A stretch of 64,000 nucleotides of DNA. Source: Rhizomys pruinosus (Eukaryota; Chordata; Mammalia; Rodentia; Spalacidae). Position 1 is the first letter of the stretch. Each line of letters begins with the position of its first letter. The notes below the pieces were generated by a model. It was given only the letters and a program-made list of their open reading frames with translations, did not search any database and was not told the origin of the DNA. Shown in pieces: positions 20,893 to 30,290 of this stretch. Position numbers and translations under genes: made by a program. Location of the stretch: assembly GCA_009823505.1 (NCBI GenBank), contig VZQC01006583.1, forward strand, positions 1,901,211 through 1,965,210, in the 5' to 3' direction.

Positions 20893-21124
20893 CTAGGGCT
20901 GAAGAGATGGCTCAGTGGTTAAGAGCACCAATTGCTCTGGGAGAGGACCAGGGTTGGTTCCAAGCACCACACATGGTGGCTAACAACTGTCTGTAACTCC
21001 AGTTCTAGGGGATCCAGTGTCCTCTTCTGGCCTCCACAGGCATTGTATGACATGGGCGCACTTACATACATGTAGGCAAAACATTCATACACACAAAATT
21101 AAAATAAATAAAAAATAAAAATAA
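20893..21124 (+). mobile_element. B2 SINE
   Basis: AGGGCTGAAGAGATGGCTCA start, full promoter region, AAATAAAAAATAAAAATAAA tail. Confidence 0.92.
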
Positions 21125-21125
21125 A

Positions 21126-21422
21126 GAGCCACGTGTGGTGTATACTTTTATTTATTTATTTATTTATTATTATTATTTTTTTTGGTCTTTTCGAGACAGG
21201 GTCTCCCTGTAGTCCCAGCTGTCCTGGAACTCACTCTGGAGACCAGGCTGGCCTTGAACTCACAAAATCTGCCTGCCTCTGCCTCCCAATGGTGTATACT
21301 TTTAATCCCAGCACTGAGGAGGCAGAGGCAGGTGGATCTTTACGAATTCAAGGCTAGTCTGTTCTACATAGTAAGTTCCAGGACAGCTGGGGCTGCAGGG
21401 AGACCCTATCTCAAAATAACAA
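21126..21422 (+). mobile_element. B1 SINE split by an opposite B1
   Basis: The first bases (AGCCACGTGTGGTGTATAC) at 21126-21148 resume at 21290 with GTGTATACTTTTAATCCCAG and run to the CTATCTCAAAATAAC end. A (TAA)n tail follows. Confidence 0.88.
21149..21289 (-). mobile_element. 5'-truncated B1 SINE (minus) inserted in a B1
   Basis: GTCTTTTCGAGACAGGGTCT to GCCTCTGCCTCCCAA. The first ~35 bases of B1 are missing. GTGTATACTTTTA is duplicated on both sides. Confidence 0.9.

Positions 21423-21423
<1 letters not shown>

Positions 21424-21462
<39 letters not shown>
21424..21462 (+). repeat. (TAA)n microsatellite
   Basis: 13 TAA units forming the B1 tail. Confidence 0.96.
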
Positions 21463-21900
21463 GTTTTAGCAGTTTGAGTATCTAACCATTTAGGTGGGGC
21501 TTCCCTTTAAAACTTAGAATGCTGGTCCAAAGGGAGGGGGCATTAACCTTGCAAAAGAACTAGGGCAAAGGGCAAGTGAGGGGGAGTAAGCGTCCCTGGC
21601 AGGGACAAATTACCTGGCTCTACTACAGTTTGCTGAGCACATCCTCTACTTTCTTCTGAAAATCAAGCTTCCCCTCCCTGCCAGTGCCTAACAACTGCTT
21701 GGAAAACATCTCTTTACATCTTCAGAGCAGAAGTGCTCCTCCGTACACTGTTTATTAAGAAGAACCCCCATGGGTTCTAGAAGTTTGTCTTAGAATGCTT
21801 AAAATACCATCACATGCTATGTCAGAAACACATGAACGTGTTGTGTCTTTCCACAATGTCAGAATTTATTGAATAACAATAACCAATAAGTCAGGTTTTT
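21463..21900. other. Unassigned intergenic DNA
   Basis: No family or frame recognised. Confidence 0.4.
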
Positions 21901-21904
21901 AAAA

Positions 21905-22048
21905 ATTATTTTTGAGACAGGGTCTCTCTGTAGCCCCAGCTGCCCTGGAACTCACTTCGTAGACCAGGCTGGCCTTGAACTCCCAGAGATCTGCCTGCCT
22001 CTGCCTCCTGAGTGCTGGGATTAAAGGTGTGTGTCACCATGCCCAGCA
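21905..22048 (-). mobile_element. B1 SINE (minus)
   Basis: TTTTTGAGACAGGGTCTCTC to GTGTGTCACCATGCCCAGC. AATAAGTcAGTTTTTA-like flanks are present, with one or two mismatches. Confidence 0.91.
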
Positions 22049-22149
22049 ATAAGTTAGTTTTTATGGCAGCAATTTGCCAAGTAGTTCTGATTTCCTCGAT
22101 AGCCAGCCAAGGCAAATATGGGTTCTTTTACTCTAATCTTTTTTAAAAA

Positions 22150-22325
22150 ATTTATTTATTTATTATTATTACTATTATTTTTTAGTCTTTTTGAGACAGG
22201 GTCTCCCTGTAGCCCCAGCTGTCCTAGAATTCGCTCTGTAGACCAGACTGGCCTTGAACTCAAAGATCTGCCTGCCTCTGCCTCCCAAGTTCTAGGATTA
22301 AAGGCGTGAGCCACCACGCCGGGCT
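22150..22325 (-). mobile_element. B1 SINE (minus)
   Basis: An ATT-rich tail, CTTTTTGAGACAGGGTCTCC, ending GTGAGCCACCACGCCGGGC. Confidence 0.93.
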
Positions 22326-22390
22326 ATTATTTTTATTTTTTATTTTTAAACTTTTTTTTCATTTATTATTTTTTTTCCTCTTCAATTGCT

Positions 22391-22608
22391 GTGAGATTTA
22401 TTATTTTTTATGTGTATGAGTGTACTGTCTGCATATAGGTTGGTGCGCCCATGTTGTGCTATACAGCAGAGGTCAGAAGAGGGCATCAGATTCCCCTGGA
22501 ACTGGAGTCAAAGACAGTTCTTAGCCGCCATGTGGGTGCTGGGAATCGAACCTGGGTCCTCCGCAAGAGCAGTTGGCACTCTTAACCACTGAGCCATCTT
22601 TCCAGCCC
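22391..22608 (-). mobile_element. B2 SINE (minus)
   Basis: Full length, CpG-rich, without the 17-bp duplication (CCTGGAACTGGAGTCAAAGA). It ends GAGCCATCTTTCCAGCCCC. Confidence 0.93.
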
Positions 22609-22616
22609 CTCCAGAT

Positions 22617-22827
22617 ATTATTTTTATTTTATGTGATGAGTGTATTGCTTGCATATGTATAAGTACACCTGTGTTGTCCAATGCCTTCAGATGTCAGAAG
22701 AGAGGGTTAGATCCTCTGGAACTGGAGTTATGGGTGGTTGTTAGCTGCCATGTGGGTGTTGAGAATTGAACAGGTCCTCTGCAAGAGCAGCTAGTTCTCT
22801 TAACCACTGAACCATCTCTCCAGCCCC
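22617..22827 (-). mobile_element. B2 SINE (minus)
   Basis: Second tandem-oriented B2, more diverged. It ends CTGAACCATCTCTCCAGCCC. Confidence 0.92.
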
Positions 22828-22910
22828 CTTTTATTCCAATCTTAACTATTAATATTAACTCTCAGATCACATATTACACATCACCATACAGTAAATCTAT
22901 GTATTTATAT

Positions 22911-23392
22911 GAAGGTTATGCAATGGTTACAGGGGGTTAAAGAGGCTGCAGTAGAATTCAAGAAGTTTCAGAGAATGAATAGAGGCAGACGTTGGAAGCT
23001 GGTGGAGAGGTAAGAAGGGCCTGGGGTGGGGACAGTCGGAGAACCAGGCCTGGGAGGCCTACTGGAGGCTCTGCTATAGAGTCAGTCTTCGGGTCAGAGT
23101 TAAGCTGAGCTTTAGTGTCAAGCAGAGCTGCAGACAAGTGTGGGACTATGGTGGCCTTAGAGGTAAAGAGTGGGCTCTGGGTTCAACTAGAACAGGCAGA
23201 TGGATGGATGGCAATTTGAACAGACCATAACATCAGAGACGGAGTCAGCCAAACTGAAGCCCCTAGGAAAGTGGGGAGTTCTCTGCCTGTTGGTCCCTTG
23301 ACCCAGGGGTTAGATGACAGGCTGATGGGACCATCTCATTGTAGTGTTACATGTCCTCCTCTTTATGGAGTCCTGGTGAGGAAATTGCACTC
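22911..23392. other. Unassigned intergenic DNA
   Basis: Purine-rich unique-looking sequence. I recognise nothing. Confidence 0.4.
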
Positions 23393-23767
23393 TGTGCTGA
23401 TGGCTTCAGTTGTCAACCACACCTGGATGGACGGAACCTCAGTTGAAGATTTTCCTCAGTTGGAATTGCCTGTGGCTGTGTTTGGGAGGTATTTTCTTGA
23501 TTGTTGAGTGATGTGGAAGGGCCCAGCCCACTGTGGTGGTGCCACCTCTGGGCAGGTTGTGCTATATTGTATAAGAAAGAAGGCTGAGCTCAGGCCAGAG
23601 GAGCAAACCAGAAACCAACACTGCTCCATAGCCTATGCTCCAGGTTCCTGCCCTGACTTCCCTCAGTGATGATACGTGACCTGGGAAATGTAAGATGAAA
23701 TAAACCCTTTCCTCTCTAAGTTGGTTTTGGTTAGTTTTTATCACAGCAATAGAAAGAAACTAGGACA
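23393..23767 (+). mobile_element. MaLR/ERVL-type LTR
   Basis: TGTGCTGATGGCTTCAGTTG to AGAAACTAGGACA, with GTATAAGAAAG and GATGAAATAAACCC (polyadenylation signal). Same family as 31864-32272. No internal sequence follows. The flanking 5-mers match only 3 of 5. Confidence 0.87.
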
Positions 23768-23899
23768 CATGCTTTCCTTAGTCTGTTGTACCTGATAAGT
23801 TCAGGAATGGTCTTCCTGGTGTAATTTTAATATGCCCATGAGCTCCTGTAACCTCAGTTTACTTTGATAAATGTGTATGTAGGGTAGAACCCTTTCTGC

Positions 23900-23900
<1 letters not shown>

Positions 23901-23932
<32 letters not shown>

Positions 23933-24028
23933 CAGGCACGTGTTTGAGACAGGGTCTCCCTGTAGCCCCAGCTGGCCTGGAACTCTGTAGACCAGGCTGG
24001 CCTTGAACTCACAGAGATCTGGCTGCCT
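23901..24028 (-). mobile_element. 5'-truncated B1 (minus) whose tail is a GT tract
   Basis: (GT)n at 23901-23930 precedes TTTGAGACAGGGTCTCCC. B1 stops at GATCTGGCTGCCTCC. CCTTTCTGCTT flanks both sides, so the GT tract lies within the insertion. Confidence 0.85.
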
Positions 24029-24365
24029 CCCTTTCTGCTTTTAGGAATAAGTTATTTATTGGTCTGCATCTTGTGGGTGCTAGACAGATACTGTGGCTTA
24101 TGTGCCACCAAGGTGCAAGGTCCTCTTGTCTCTGTGTTTGTGCTCAAAATGGAATAAGTCTGCTTATGAAATGGAGTCTGGCCCAGCCATTCACTGACTG
24201 AGTCACCTCGGGCTTTTTACTTAGTGCTTCTGGCTTCAGGATTTTTGTTTGTTTGTTTGTTTGACTAAATTAGAATAAAAATAGCATTTGTCTTATTGCA
24301 TTTTTGGGAGGAGTAAATAAAATGCACAGAAACTAGAACTGGTGTTATTGCTCATCATCTTCACT
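24029..24365. other. Unassigned intergenic DNA
   Basis: Contains a short (GTTT)n at 24246-24262. I see nothing else. Confidence 0.4.
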
Positions 24366-24369
24366 AGCT

Positions 24370-24437
24370 TCCTCCTCCTCCTCCTCCTCCTCCTCCTCCT
24401 CCTCCTCCTCCTCCTCCTCCTCCTCCTCCTCCTCCTC
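24370..24437 (+). repeat. (TCC)n microsatellite
   Basis: About 22 TCC units, extending into CTTCCTCCTCTTTCTCTTTC. A homopurine/homopyrimidine mirror-like tract. Confidence 0.97.
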
Positions 24438-24686
24438 TTCCTCCTCTTTCTCTTTCTCTCCCATTCATTCAATAATACAGAATATCAATATGGTCAGATA
24501 CTGCCTGTGGGATCACAATGATGAGTTTAATCAGGTCTCAGCCCTTGTGATGTTCATGCTGGAGAGGTGAATGGAGACAAGTCAATCAGCATGATGAAAC
24601 AATAGCTTCAGATAGCAGTAAACACAGGGAAAGCAAAGTTTCTGGTCAGAGGTACTTCAGCCTATCTGAGGTATTTAAATATTTTG

Positions 24687-24840
24687 ATTTTTTTTTTTTT
24701 TTTTTTGAGTCAGGGTTTCCTTGTAGCCCCAGCTGGCCTGGAACTTGCTATGTAGACCAGGCTAGCTTTGATCTCACAGAGATCTGGCTGCCTTTGTCTC
24801 TTGAACGTTGGGACTAAACGTGTGCAATACCATCCACCCC
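24687..24840 (-). mobile_element. B1 SINE (minus), diverged
   Basis: T22 run, GAGTCAGGGTTTCCTTGTAG, ending GTGTGCAATACCATCC. Confidence 0.83.
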
Positions 24841-24873
24841 TGGATCAGAGATTTTTAAAAATACTGCCTCCCC

Positions 24874-25026
24874 CTGCTGGGTGTGGTAGCCCACACCTTT
24901 AATCCTAGCACTCCAGGGCAGAGGCAGGTGGATCTCTGTGGGTTCAAAGCCAGCCTGGTCTACATAGCGAGTTCCTGGCCACTTGAGACTACAGGGAGAC
25001 CTTGTCTCAAAAAGATCACAAAAAAG
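24874..25026 (+). mobile_element. B1 SINE
   Basis: GCTGGGTGTGGTAGCCCACA to GGGAGACCTTGTCTCAAAAA. Confidence 0.9.
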
Positions 25027-25045
25027 GCTGTCCCTCCCCCACCAT

Positions 25046-25270
25046 GGGGCTGGAGAGGTGGCTCAGTGGTTAAGAACACTGGCTGTTCTTGCAGAAGACC
25101 CAGGTTTGAATCCCAGTACCCAACTGACAGCTAAAAGCTGCCTGTAACTCCAATTCCAAGGGATCTGATGCCCTCTTCTGACCTCCACACTAAATGACAT
25201 GGGTCAATTTATATACACGCAGGTATAACACTCATACACATAGAATAAAAATAAATAAAAGAATTTAAAA
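25046..25270 (+). mobile_element. B2 SINE
   Basis: GGGGCTGGAGAGGTGGCTCA to AGAATAAAAATAAATAAAAG. Confidence 0.92.
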
Positions 25271-25277
25271 ATACTCC

Positions 25278-25488
25278 CACATTTATTTATTTACTTATTT
25301 ATTTGTATGTGTGCATGTGTACGTGTGTATGGTGTGTGTGTACACATGTGTCACAGCACACATGTGGAACAAACAGACAACTTGCAGGAGGAGTCAGTTC
25401 TTTTCCTTCTCCCATATGAATCCCAGGATTGAACTTCAGTAATCAGCCTGGATGGCAAGCACCTCTATCCACTGAGCCATCTTGCCAG
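25278..25488 (-). mobile_element. B3-like SINE (minus)
   Basis: A (TTTA) tail, GGAGGAGTCAGTTCTTTTCC, GATTGAACTTCAGTAATCAG, and an end at CCACTGAGCCATCTTGCCAG. Confidence 0.8.
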
Positions 25489-25511
25489 TGTTTTCAGAGA
25501 TGTTTTTGATA

Positions 25512-25672
25512 TTCTTTTTTTTTTTTCCGGTCTTTTCGAGACAGGGTCTCCCTGTAGCCCCAGCTGGCCTAGAACTTGCTATGTAGACCAGGCTGGCCTT
25601 GAACTCACAAAGATCCGCCTGCCTCTGCCACCCAAGTGCTAGGATTAAAGGCATGCACCACCATGCCCAGCA
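25512..25672 (-). mobile_element. B1 SINE (minus) with target duplication
   Basis: GGTCTTTTCGAGACAGGGTC to GCACCACCATGCCCAGC. ATGTTTTTGATAT flanks at about 25500 and 25673. Confidence 0.94.
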
Positions 25673-26244
25673 TGTTTTTGATATACTAAAGTGAAACAAA
25701 TTAAAGTTATTTTGCATAGTCCCCAAGACATTTGGAAATGTTGAACAGACTATTTCCCCAAGGTATTGTTTATTCTCATTGATTCTGGAAACTTGAGAAG
25801 CTCTCCAGATTCAGTGCATTTTGGGCAGAGAAGATGGGAGCATGCAGGAGGTGGGGGCGGAGGCTACTCTGAGCTGGGCCTCTTTCTTGCCCACACCCCT
25901 TCCTCTGCATTTCATATTCCAGAAGACTCCATTGATCTTCCTTCCAAGTTCTCAAGTTTAGGGCCTTGTCCTGGCTGAGTCCCGTAGCTCCAGCCTCCTG
26001 GCTCAGTGCTCCCAGCCGAATGCCGGGGTGAGGTGAGATAGCTGCATTGTGGGCAGGGTAAGGCAGGGCAGAAAGGCACTGCTCTTTTTGCTGTTATTTT
26101 ATCTCATGGGGTCCAGGAAGAAAGAGTCCAGGGAACAGAACCAACTCCACTCAGCAGAGACAGAACTAACCCCCTTCCTCAACTATGTAGCCCACTTTGA
26201 GGCTTCTTCCCTAAAAATCCCCTTCCTGGGCTCTGTGAAAGCTT
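25673..26244. other. Unassigned intergenic DNA
   Basis: No convincing gene. The short plus-strand frames at 25766 and 26049 have no domain. Confidence 0.4.
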
Positions 26245-26535
26245 TGATGGTTAATATTGACTGAGGGTCTAATCTAGGCATCTGAGTGTCTAGATTAGAT
26301 TAATTAATAAGACCCATTCTAAATGTGGGTGGCACCATCCCATGGGCTGGGGGCCCACACTGAATAAAACGGAGAAAGTGAGCCGAGCACCAGCACCCTC
26401 GTCTCTCTGCCTGATGATTGCAGACCTGCTGATAAACCTTTCCTCCTCTAAGTTGATTTTCTAAGGTGTTTTGTCACAGCAAGAGAAGTAATGGTCTATT
26501 CCAGTCATTCTTACTGATGCCATTAAGGGAGATCC
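26245..26535 (+). mobile_element. Old MaLR-type LTR plus start of its internal region
   Basis: TGATGGTTAATATTGACTGA to GTCACAGCAAGAGAAGTAAT (to about 26492), with GATAAACC where AATAAA is expected. 26493-26535 continues as internal-like sequence, and this part recurs inverted at 26903-27015. Confidence 0.65.
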
Positions 26536-26540
26536 TTTTT

Positions 26541-26655
26541 CCTTCCTTTCCTTCCTTTCCTTCCTTTCCTTCCTTTCCTTCCTTTCCTTCCTTTCCTTCC
26601 TTTCCTTCCTTTCCTTCCTTTCCTTCCTTTCCTTCCTTCCTTCCTTCCTTCCTTC

Positions 26656-26730
<75 letters not shown>

Positions 26731-26733
26731 TCA
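26541..26733 (+). repeat. Compound pyrimidine satellite: 9-mer, then 4-mers
   Basis: (CCTTCCTTT)n from about 26541 to 26630, then (CCTT)n, then (CTTT)n to 26733. It directly abuts a truncated B2. Repeat-peptide frames on both strands are artefacts. Confidence 0.96.
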
Positions 26734-26786
26734 GGTCCTCTGTAAGAGCGGTCAGCACTCTTAACCGCTAGGCCATCTCTCCAGCC
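26734..26786 (-). mobile_element. B2 SINE 5' end fragment (minus)
   Basis: AGGTCCTCTGTAAGAGCGGT to GGCCATCTCTCCAGCCC. The rest is replaced by the pyrimidine tract. Confidence 0.88.
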
Positions 26787-26787
26787 C

Positions 26788-27015
26788 ATAAATTGAATTC
26801 TTAAAATTTCCATATAATATAATTTGATGATATTTTGGTCTCCTCCTTCAAAATTAAAAAAATTAAAGTATAGACTTGCAACGAACTGATTAACATCTCC
26901 CTTGATAGCATCAGTAAGAATGGCCGGGAATACCCCAAAAGATAAGCTTTTATATTAGTTACTTCTCTTGCTGTGACAAAACACCTTACAAAATCAACTT
27001 AGAGAAGGAAAGGTT
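26788..27015 (-). repeat. Inverted copy of LTR-end/internal sequence
   Basis: 26903-27015 is the inverse of 26437-26534 (ATTCTTACTGATGC and CACAGCAAGAGAAGTAA in reverse). 26793-26900 is the inverse of 27590-27700 at about 93-95% by eye. See the findings. Confidence 0.75.
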
Positions 27016-27165
27016 TATCAAGTTCATGGTCTCACTCCAGTACTGGGTCCATTTTGATTAGTGGTGACTTTGCCTTACCAAATACAAAATATATTGAAGC
27101 TCACTCCTGTGATACTGAAATTGCTATGTGAAAAGGCTAGAATTCTATCTTGTATATTCAGACTT

Positions 27166-27325
27166 TTATTTTATCTTATTTTAATTTTGTAGACAGGGTC
27201 TCACTATGTAGCCCTGGCTAACTTGGAACTCACTATGTAGATTAGGCTGGCCTTGAACTTACATAGGTTCTGTCTGCCTCTGTCTCCTAAGCGCTGGAAT
27301 TAAAGGCATGAACCATCACACTTGC
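27166..27325 (-). mobile_element. Old B1 SINE (minus)
   Basis: GTAGACAGGGTCTCACTATG to GGCATGAACCATCACACTTG. Confidence 0.8.
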
Positions 27326-27355
27326 CTTCATTTAGACACTTACATTAGTGAGATA

Positions 27356-27582
27356 GGGGCTGGAGAGATGGCTCAGTGGTTAAGAGTAATGGCTGCTCTT
27401 GCAGAGGACCTAGATTTGATCCCAGCTCCCACATGGCAGCTAACAACCATTCATAACTCCACTTCCAGGGGATCGATCCAATGCCCTCCTCTGACCTCCG
27501 AGGGCACTGCATGACATGGATGCACTTACCCATGTGCAGGCAATACACTCATAAACATAAAATAAAAATAATAAAAAATTTT
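27356..27582 (+). mobile_element. B2 SINE
   Basis: GGGGCTGGAGAGATGGCTCA to AAATAAAAATAATAAAAAAT. Confidence 0.93.
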
Positions 27583-27587
27583 AGTCA

Positions 27588-27709
27588 GTAAGTTAATCAG
27601 TTTGTTGCAAGTCCATACTTTAATTTTTTTTTTTTATTTTGAAGGAGGGGATCAAAATATCATCAAATTATATTGTATGGAAATTTCAAGAATTCAATAA
27701 AATTTTTTA
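27588..27709 (+). repeat. Third arm of the local inverted repeat
   Basis: GTTAATCAGTTTGTTGCAAG to GGAAATTTCAAGAATTCAAT, the reverse complement of 26793-26905 with few mismatches. Confidence 0.85.
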
Positions 27710-27902
27710 AATTTAAATTTATTTCTATTTCCTGTGTATCAGTATTTTGTTGGTATGCATGCAAGTGTACCAGATGCATGCAATGCTTGAAGAGGGTAGT
27801 TGTTAGCCTGACCATGTGGATGCTGGAAACAGAATCCAGGTCCTGTGTAAAAGCAGGCTCTTTTACATCCAGCTCTTAACCACTGAACCAGCTTTCCAAC
27901 TC
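27710..27902 (-). mobile_element. B2 SINE, diverged (minus)
   Basis: TATGCATGCAAGTGTACCAG, CTTGAAGAGGGTAGTTGTTA and an end at CACTGAACCAGCTTTCCAAC. Confidence 0.75.
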
Positions 27903-27916
27903 TGTAAGTCCACACT

Positions 27917-28159
27917 TAAAAAAAATTTAATTTATTATTTAGTATGTGTGTATTGTGTGTATGATGTGTGTGTGTGTGTGTGTGTGTGTGTACATGTGCA
28001 TATGGTGTGGTGAGTGTTGGTGTGTGCCAACACTTGTGGAGGTCAGAGGACAACTCTTGAGCTGATTCTCTTTTTTTCACTGTGGGTTCTGGGGATTAAA
28101 CACCAGTCATCAGCTTTCTGTGGCAAGAACCTTTTACCTGCTGAGCCATCTCCCTGACC
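27917..28159 (-). mobile_element. B3-like SINE (minus) with target duplication
   Basis: Contains (GT)n at 27964-27990, GGAGGTCAGAGGACAACTCT, and an end at GCTGAGCCATCTCCCTGACC. AAGTCCACAC flanks at about 27906 and 28160. Confidence 0.87.
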
Positions 28160-28500
28160 CAAGTCCACACAAAAAATGTACATTATTTATTGAATTTCTG
28201 TGAATTTTAGGCAATAAATCTTAATAATATTTAGACCTCTCCCCCACCTGGATCCGCCCCCCCCCAGTCTACCCCATTGCATTTCATGCAGTCTGTCATA
28301 TATGTTAAGGTTTACTGAGTCGAGCTTTTGTGCCCAAATGTCCCTCAGTGCGAATTCATCCATTGGAGTCTAGTCAGCCTATCTAGAGTCACTCCATTAA
28401 AGAAAATCAGCTCTCCCTCACTCCATAGTAATCAGATAGCAGTAGTCCCTTGGCTAATGTTGGGGCCACCAGCCATTTCCCCATTTCTGTTCTGGGCTTC

Positions 28501-29056
28501 TGTCTGGTGGAGTCTGGGTGAGGACCAAGCTGACTCCATTTTAGCTTGGTCAGCTCCATCTTGGCCTAGAGTTCACCCCAGAGTTTTAAAAAAAGGACAA
28601 ACAAAGGCATGGCATAGATAAATCAATCCTTTATTAGTAGAGCGATTTAACTTCTGCCAAAAAGCATACAGTTAAATGCTTTATGAGAACGAAAGGTCCA
28701 GACCAGGTAAAACAATAGAACAAAGAGTCCAGAGCAGGTGGATACATATAATAAAAAACTGATTGATCTGTAACCAAGATCCCATCAATCAGAGGAGGAG
28801 TCACCATGACCATGATGGAAACCCCTAACTGGGAATAAGAGCTAAGGGAAATTGGTTCTCGAGGCTGCTGCCCTCCAATCCCATGGGAGTGTGCTCGGCC
28901 GACGCGTCGTCTGCTCTATCTATTCTGTCTGAGTTGTTGGTTGTTGTGGCTTCTTTTCTGCTTGCTTGTAACTAACCCTTGATTAAACTTATATCTACAA
29001 CTATTTGTAGCCCCCCGGCACTTTTCTTGCGTGAATGTGGCGGATTGAGCCTAACA
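28501..29056 (-). mobile_element. ERV LTR (minus), class uncertain
   Basis: On the minus strand it runs TGTTAGGCTCAATCCGCC to GGAGTCTGGTGGAGT-like CCACCAGACA, with AATAAAGGATTG as polyadenylation signal. The CpG-rich block GCCGACGCGTCGTC lies near 28898. The L1 3'UTR continues on both sides, but I could not define a clean target duplication. Confidence 0.65.
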
Positions 29057-29721
29057 TCTGCATGGGTCTTGTGGATGCTGTCACCACTACTGTAAGTTCA
29101 TCTGAACAAGTTCCCAGAGTCCTGGAAGACGCTGTTTCCTTACCACCCCTGGCTCTTAACATCTCTCTGCCCTATCTTCTATAATGGTTCCTGAGCCCTG
29201 GGTGGGTGAGGTTTAATATAGGAGTACTATCTGGGGCACCCACTCTGCAGACTCTTATTCTCTACACTTTGGCTAGTTGTGGTCTTCTGTTGCATGAAAA
29301 CATTTCCCTGGTGAAAGTTGAGAGAGACAGTATTCTCTCTACCCCTGTTCCACTATGTTTTGTGAACTTTAGGTACAAAAGTTCCGTTGTAGAAGTGTCA
29401 CTTAGGGCTGGGTATCTCACAGACACTTATTTTCTGTGTGTGATCATTTATGGACCTCTGTAATAGTATTTATCTGTTGCAAAAAAGAAGCTTCTTTGAT
29501 GAATGGTGAATGCTATACTATAAGGATCCGTATTTAGGTAAGAAATTTCATTTGCCCAGTGATACGACAGAGATAACATTTTCTCTAGGGCCTATGACCT
29601 CTCTAGTGTATTTGGCTCTGTTTACAGTACTACACATGAGTTAACTCCTATTGAGAGGGCTTTAAGGCCTTGAACTGCTATAGTTTGTTGTGCTGCTCAT
29701 TGTTGCGGTTATTAGGCTTTT

Positions 29722-29960
29722 TAAAAAAATTTTATTTATTTTTGTATGTGTATGATGTACTGTCTGCATGTAGGTCTGTGCACCTGTGTCGTGCAATGCC
29801 ACAGAGGTCAGAAGAGGGTCTCGGATTCCCCGGGAACTGGAGTTCTCCTGGAATTGGAGTTACCGACGGTTCTCAGCCACCACGTGGGTGCTGGGGATTG
29901 AACCCGGGTCCTCTGCAAGAGCCGTCGGTGCTCTTAACCACTAGGCTATCTCTCCAGCCC
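29722..29960 (-). mobile_element. B2 SINE (minus) with 17-bp duplication
   Basis: Duplicated block at 29829-29862. The L1 sequence CGGTTATTAGGCTTT is repeated at about 29706 and 29963 as target duplication. Confidence 0.94.
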
Positions 29961-30290
29961 AACGGTTATTAGGCTTTAAAGCTGGGATTGGACCATAGAT
30001 TGATCTCCCCCCTTAGCAGCTTGCTCTAAACCTATGAGAGCTAGTATTCAGGCAGGAGGCTTCCAGCTCAGCTCCACCTCTGTGGCTCCAAGTCCTGTGT
30101 CTGAGGTATGTCTCATCTTCAGCAACAGGGTCTTAATCTCTAGTTTTCGCAGGTGATCAATGGCTATGGCAATAGCCTGTGCTGTCTTGGGAGTCGTACT
30201 TTTTTAGTATTAGCCATGTGTAAATCTTCTAATGGCAACCATATGCTGAGCCTGATAGTGTGCAGGCACCCCACAAAAGCCAAAAGGGGT

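Larger units (their letters stand above)
22098..22910. repeat. Unclassified dispersed repeat, copy 2 (interrupted)
   Basis: AGCCAGCCAAGGCAAATATG at 22100 and CAGATCACATATTACAC to CAGTAAATCTATG at 22863-22903 are the two ends of the repeat seen at 14119-14225. One B1 and two B2 copies lie between them. Confidence 0.55.
28200..30290 (-). mobile_element. L1 3'UTR, Lx-like (minus), interrupted
   Basis: Non-coding sequence with the feel of a murine Lx 3'UTR in reverse: AAATGTCCCTCAGTGCGAAT near 28337, GGGTCTTGTGGATGCTGTC near 29063, GATGAATGGTGAATGCTATA near 29498, CAACAGGGTCTTAATCTCTA near 30123. An LTR (28501-29056) and a B2 (29722-29960) interrupt it. ORF2 is not reached. Confidence 0.6.

Noticed and set aside
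26466..26813. Long FPS-, KERK- or GRKGRK-repeat peptides
   Set aside because: Translations of the pyrimidine satellite.
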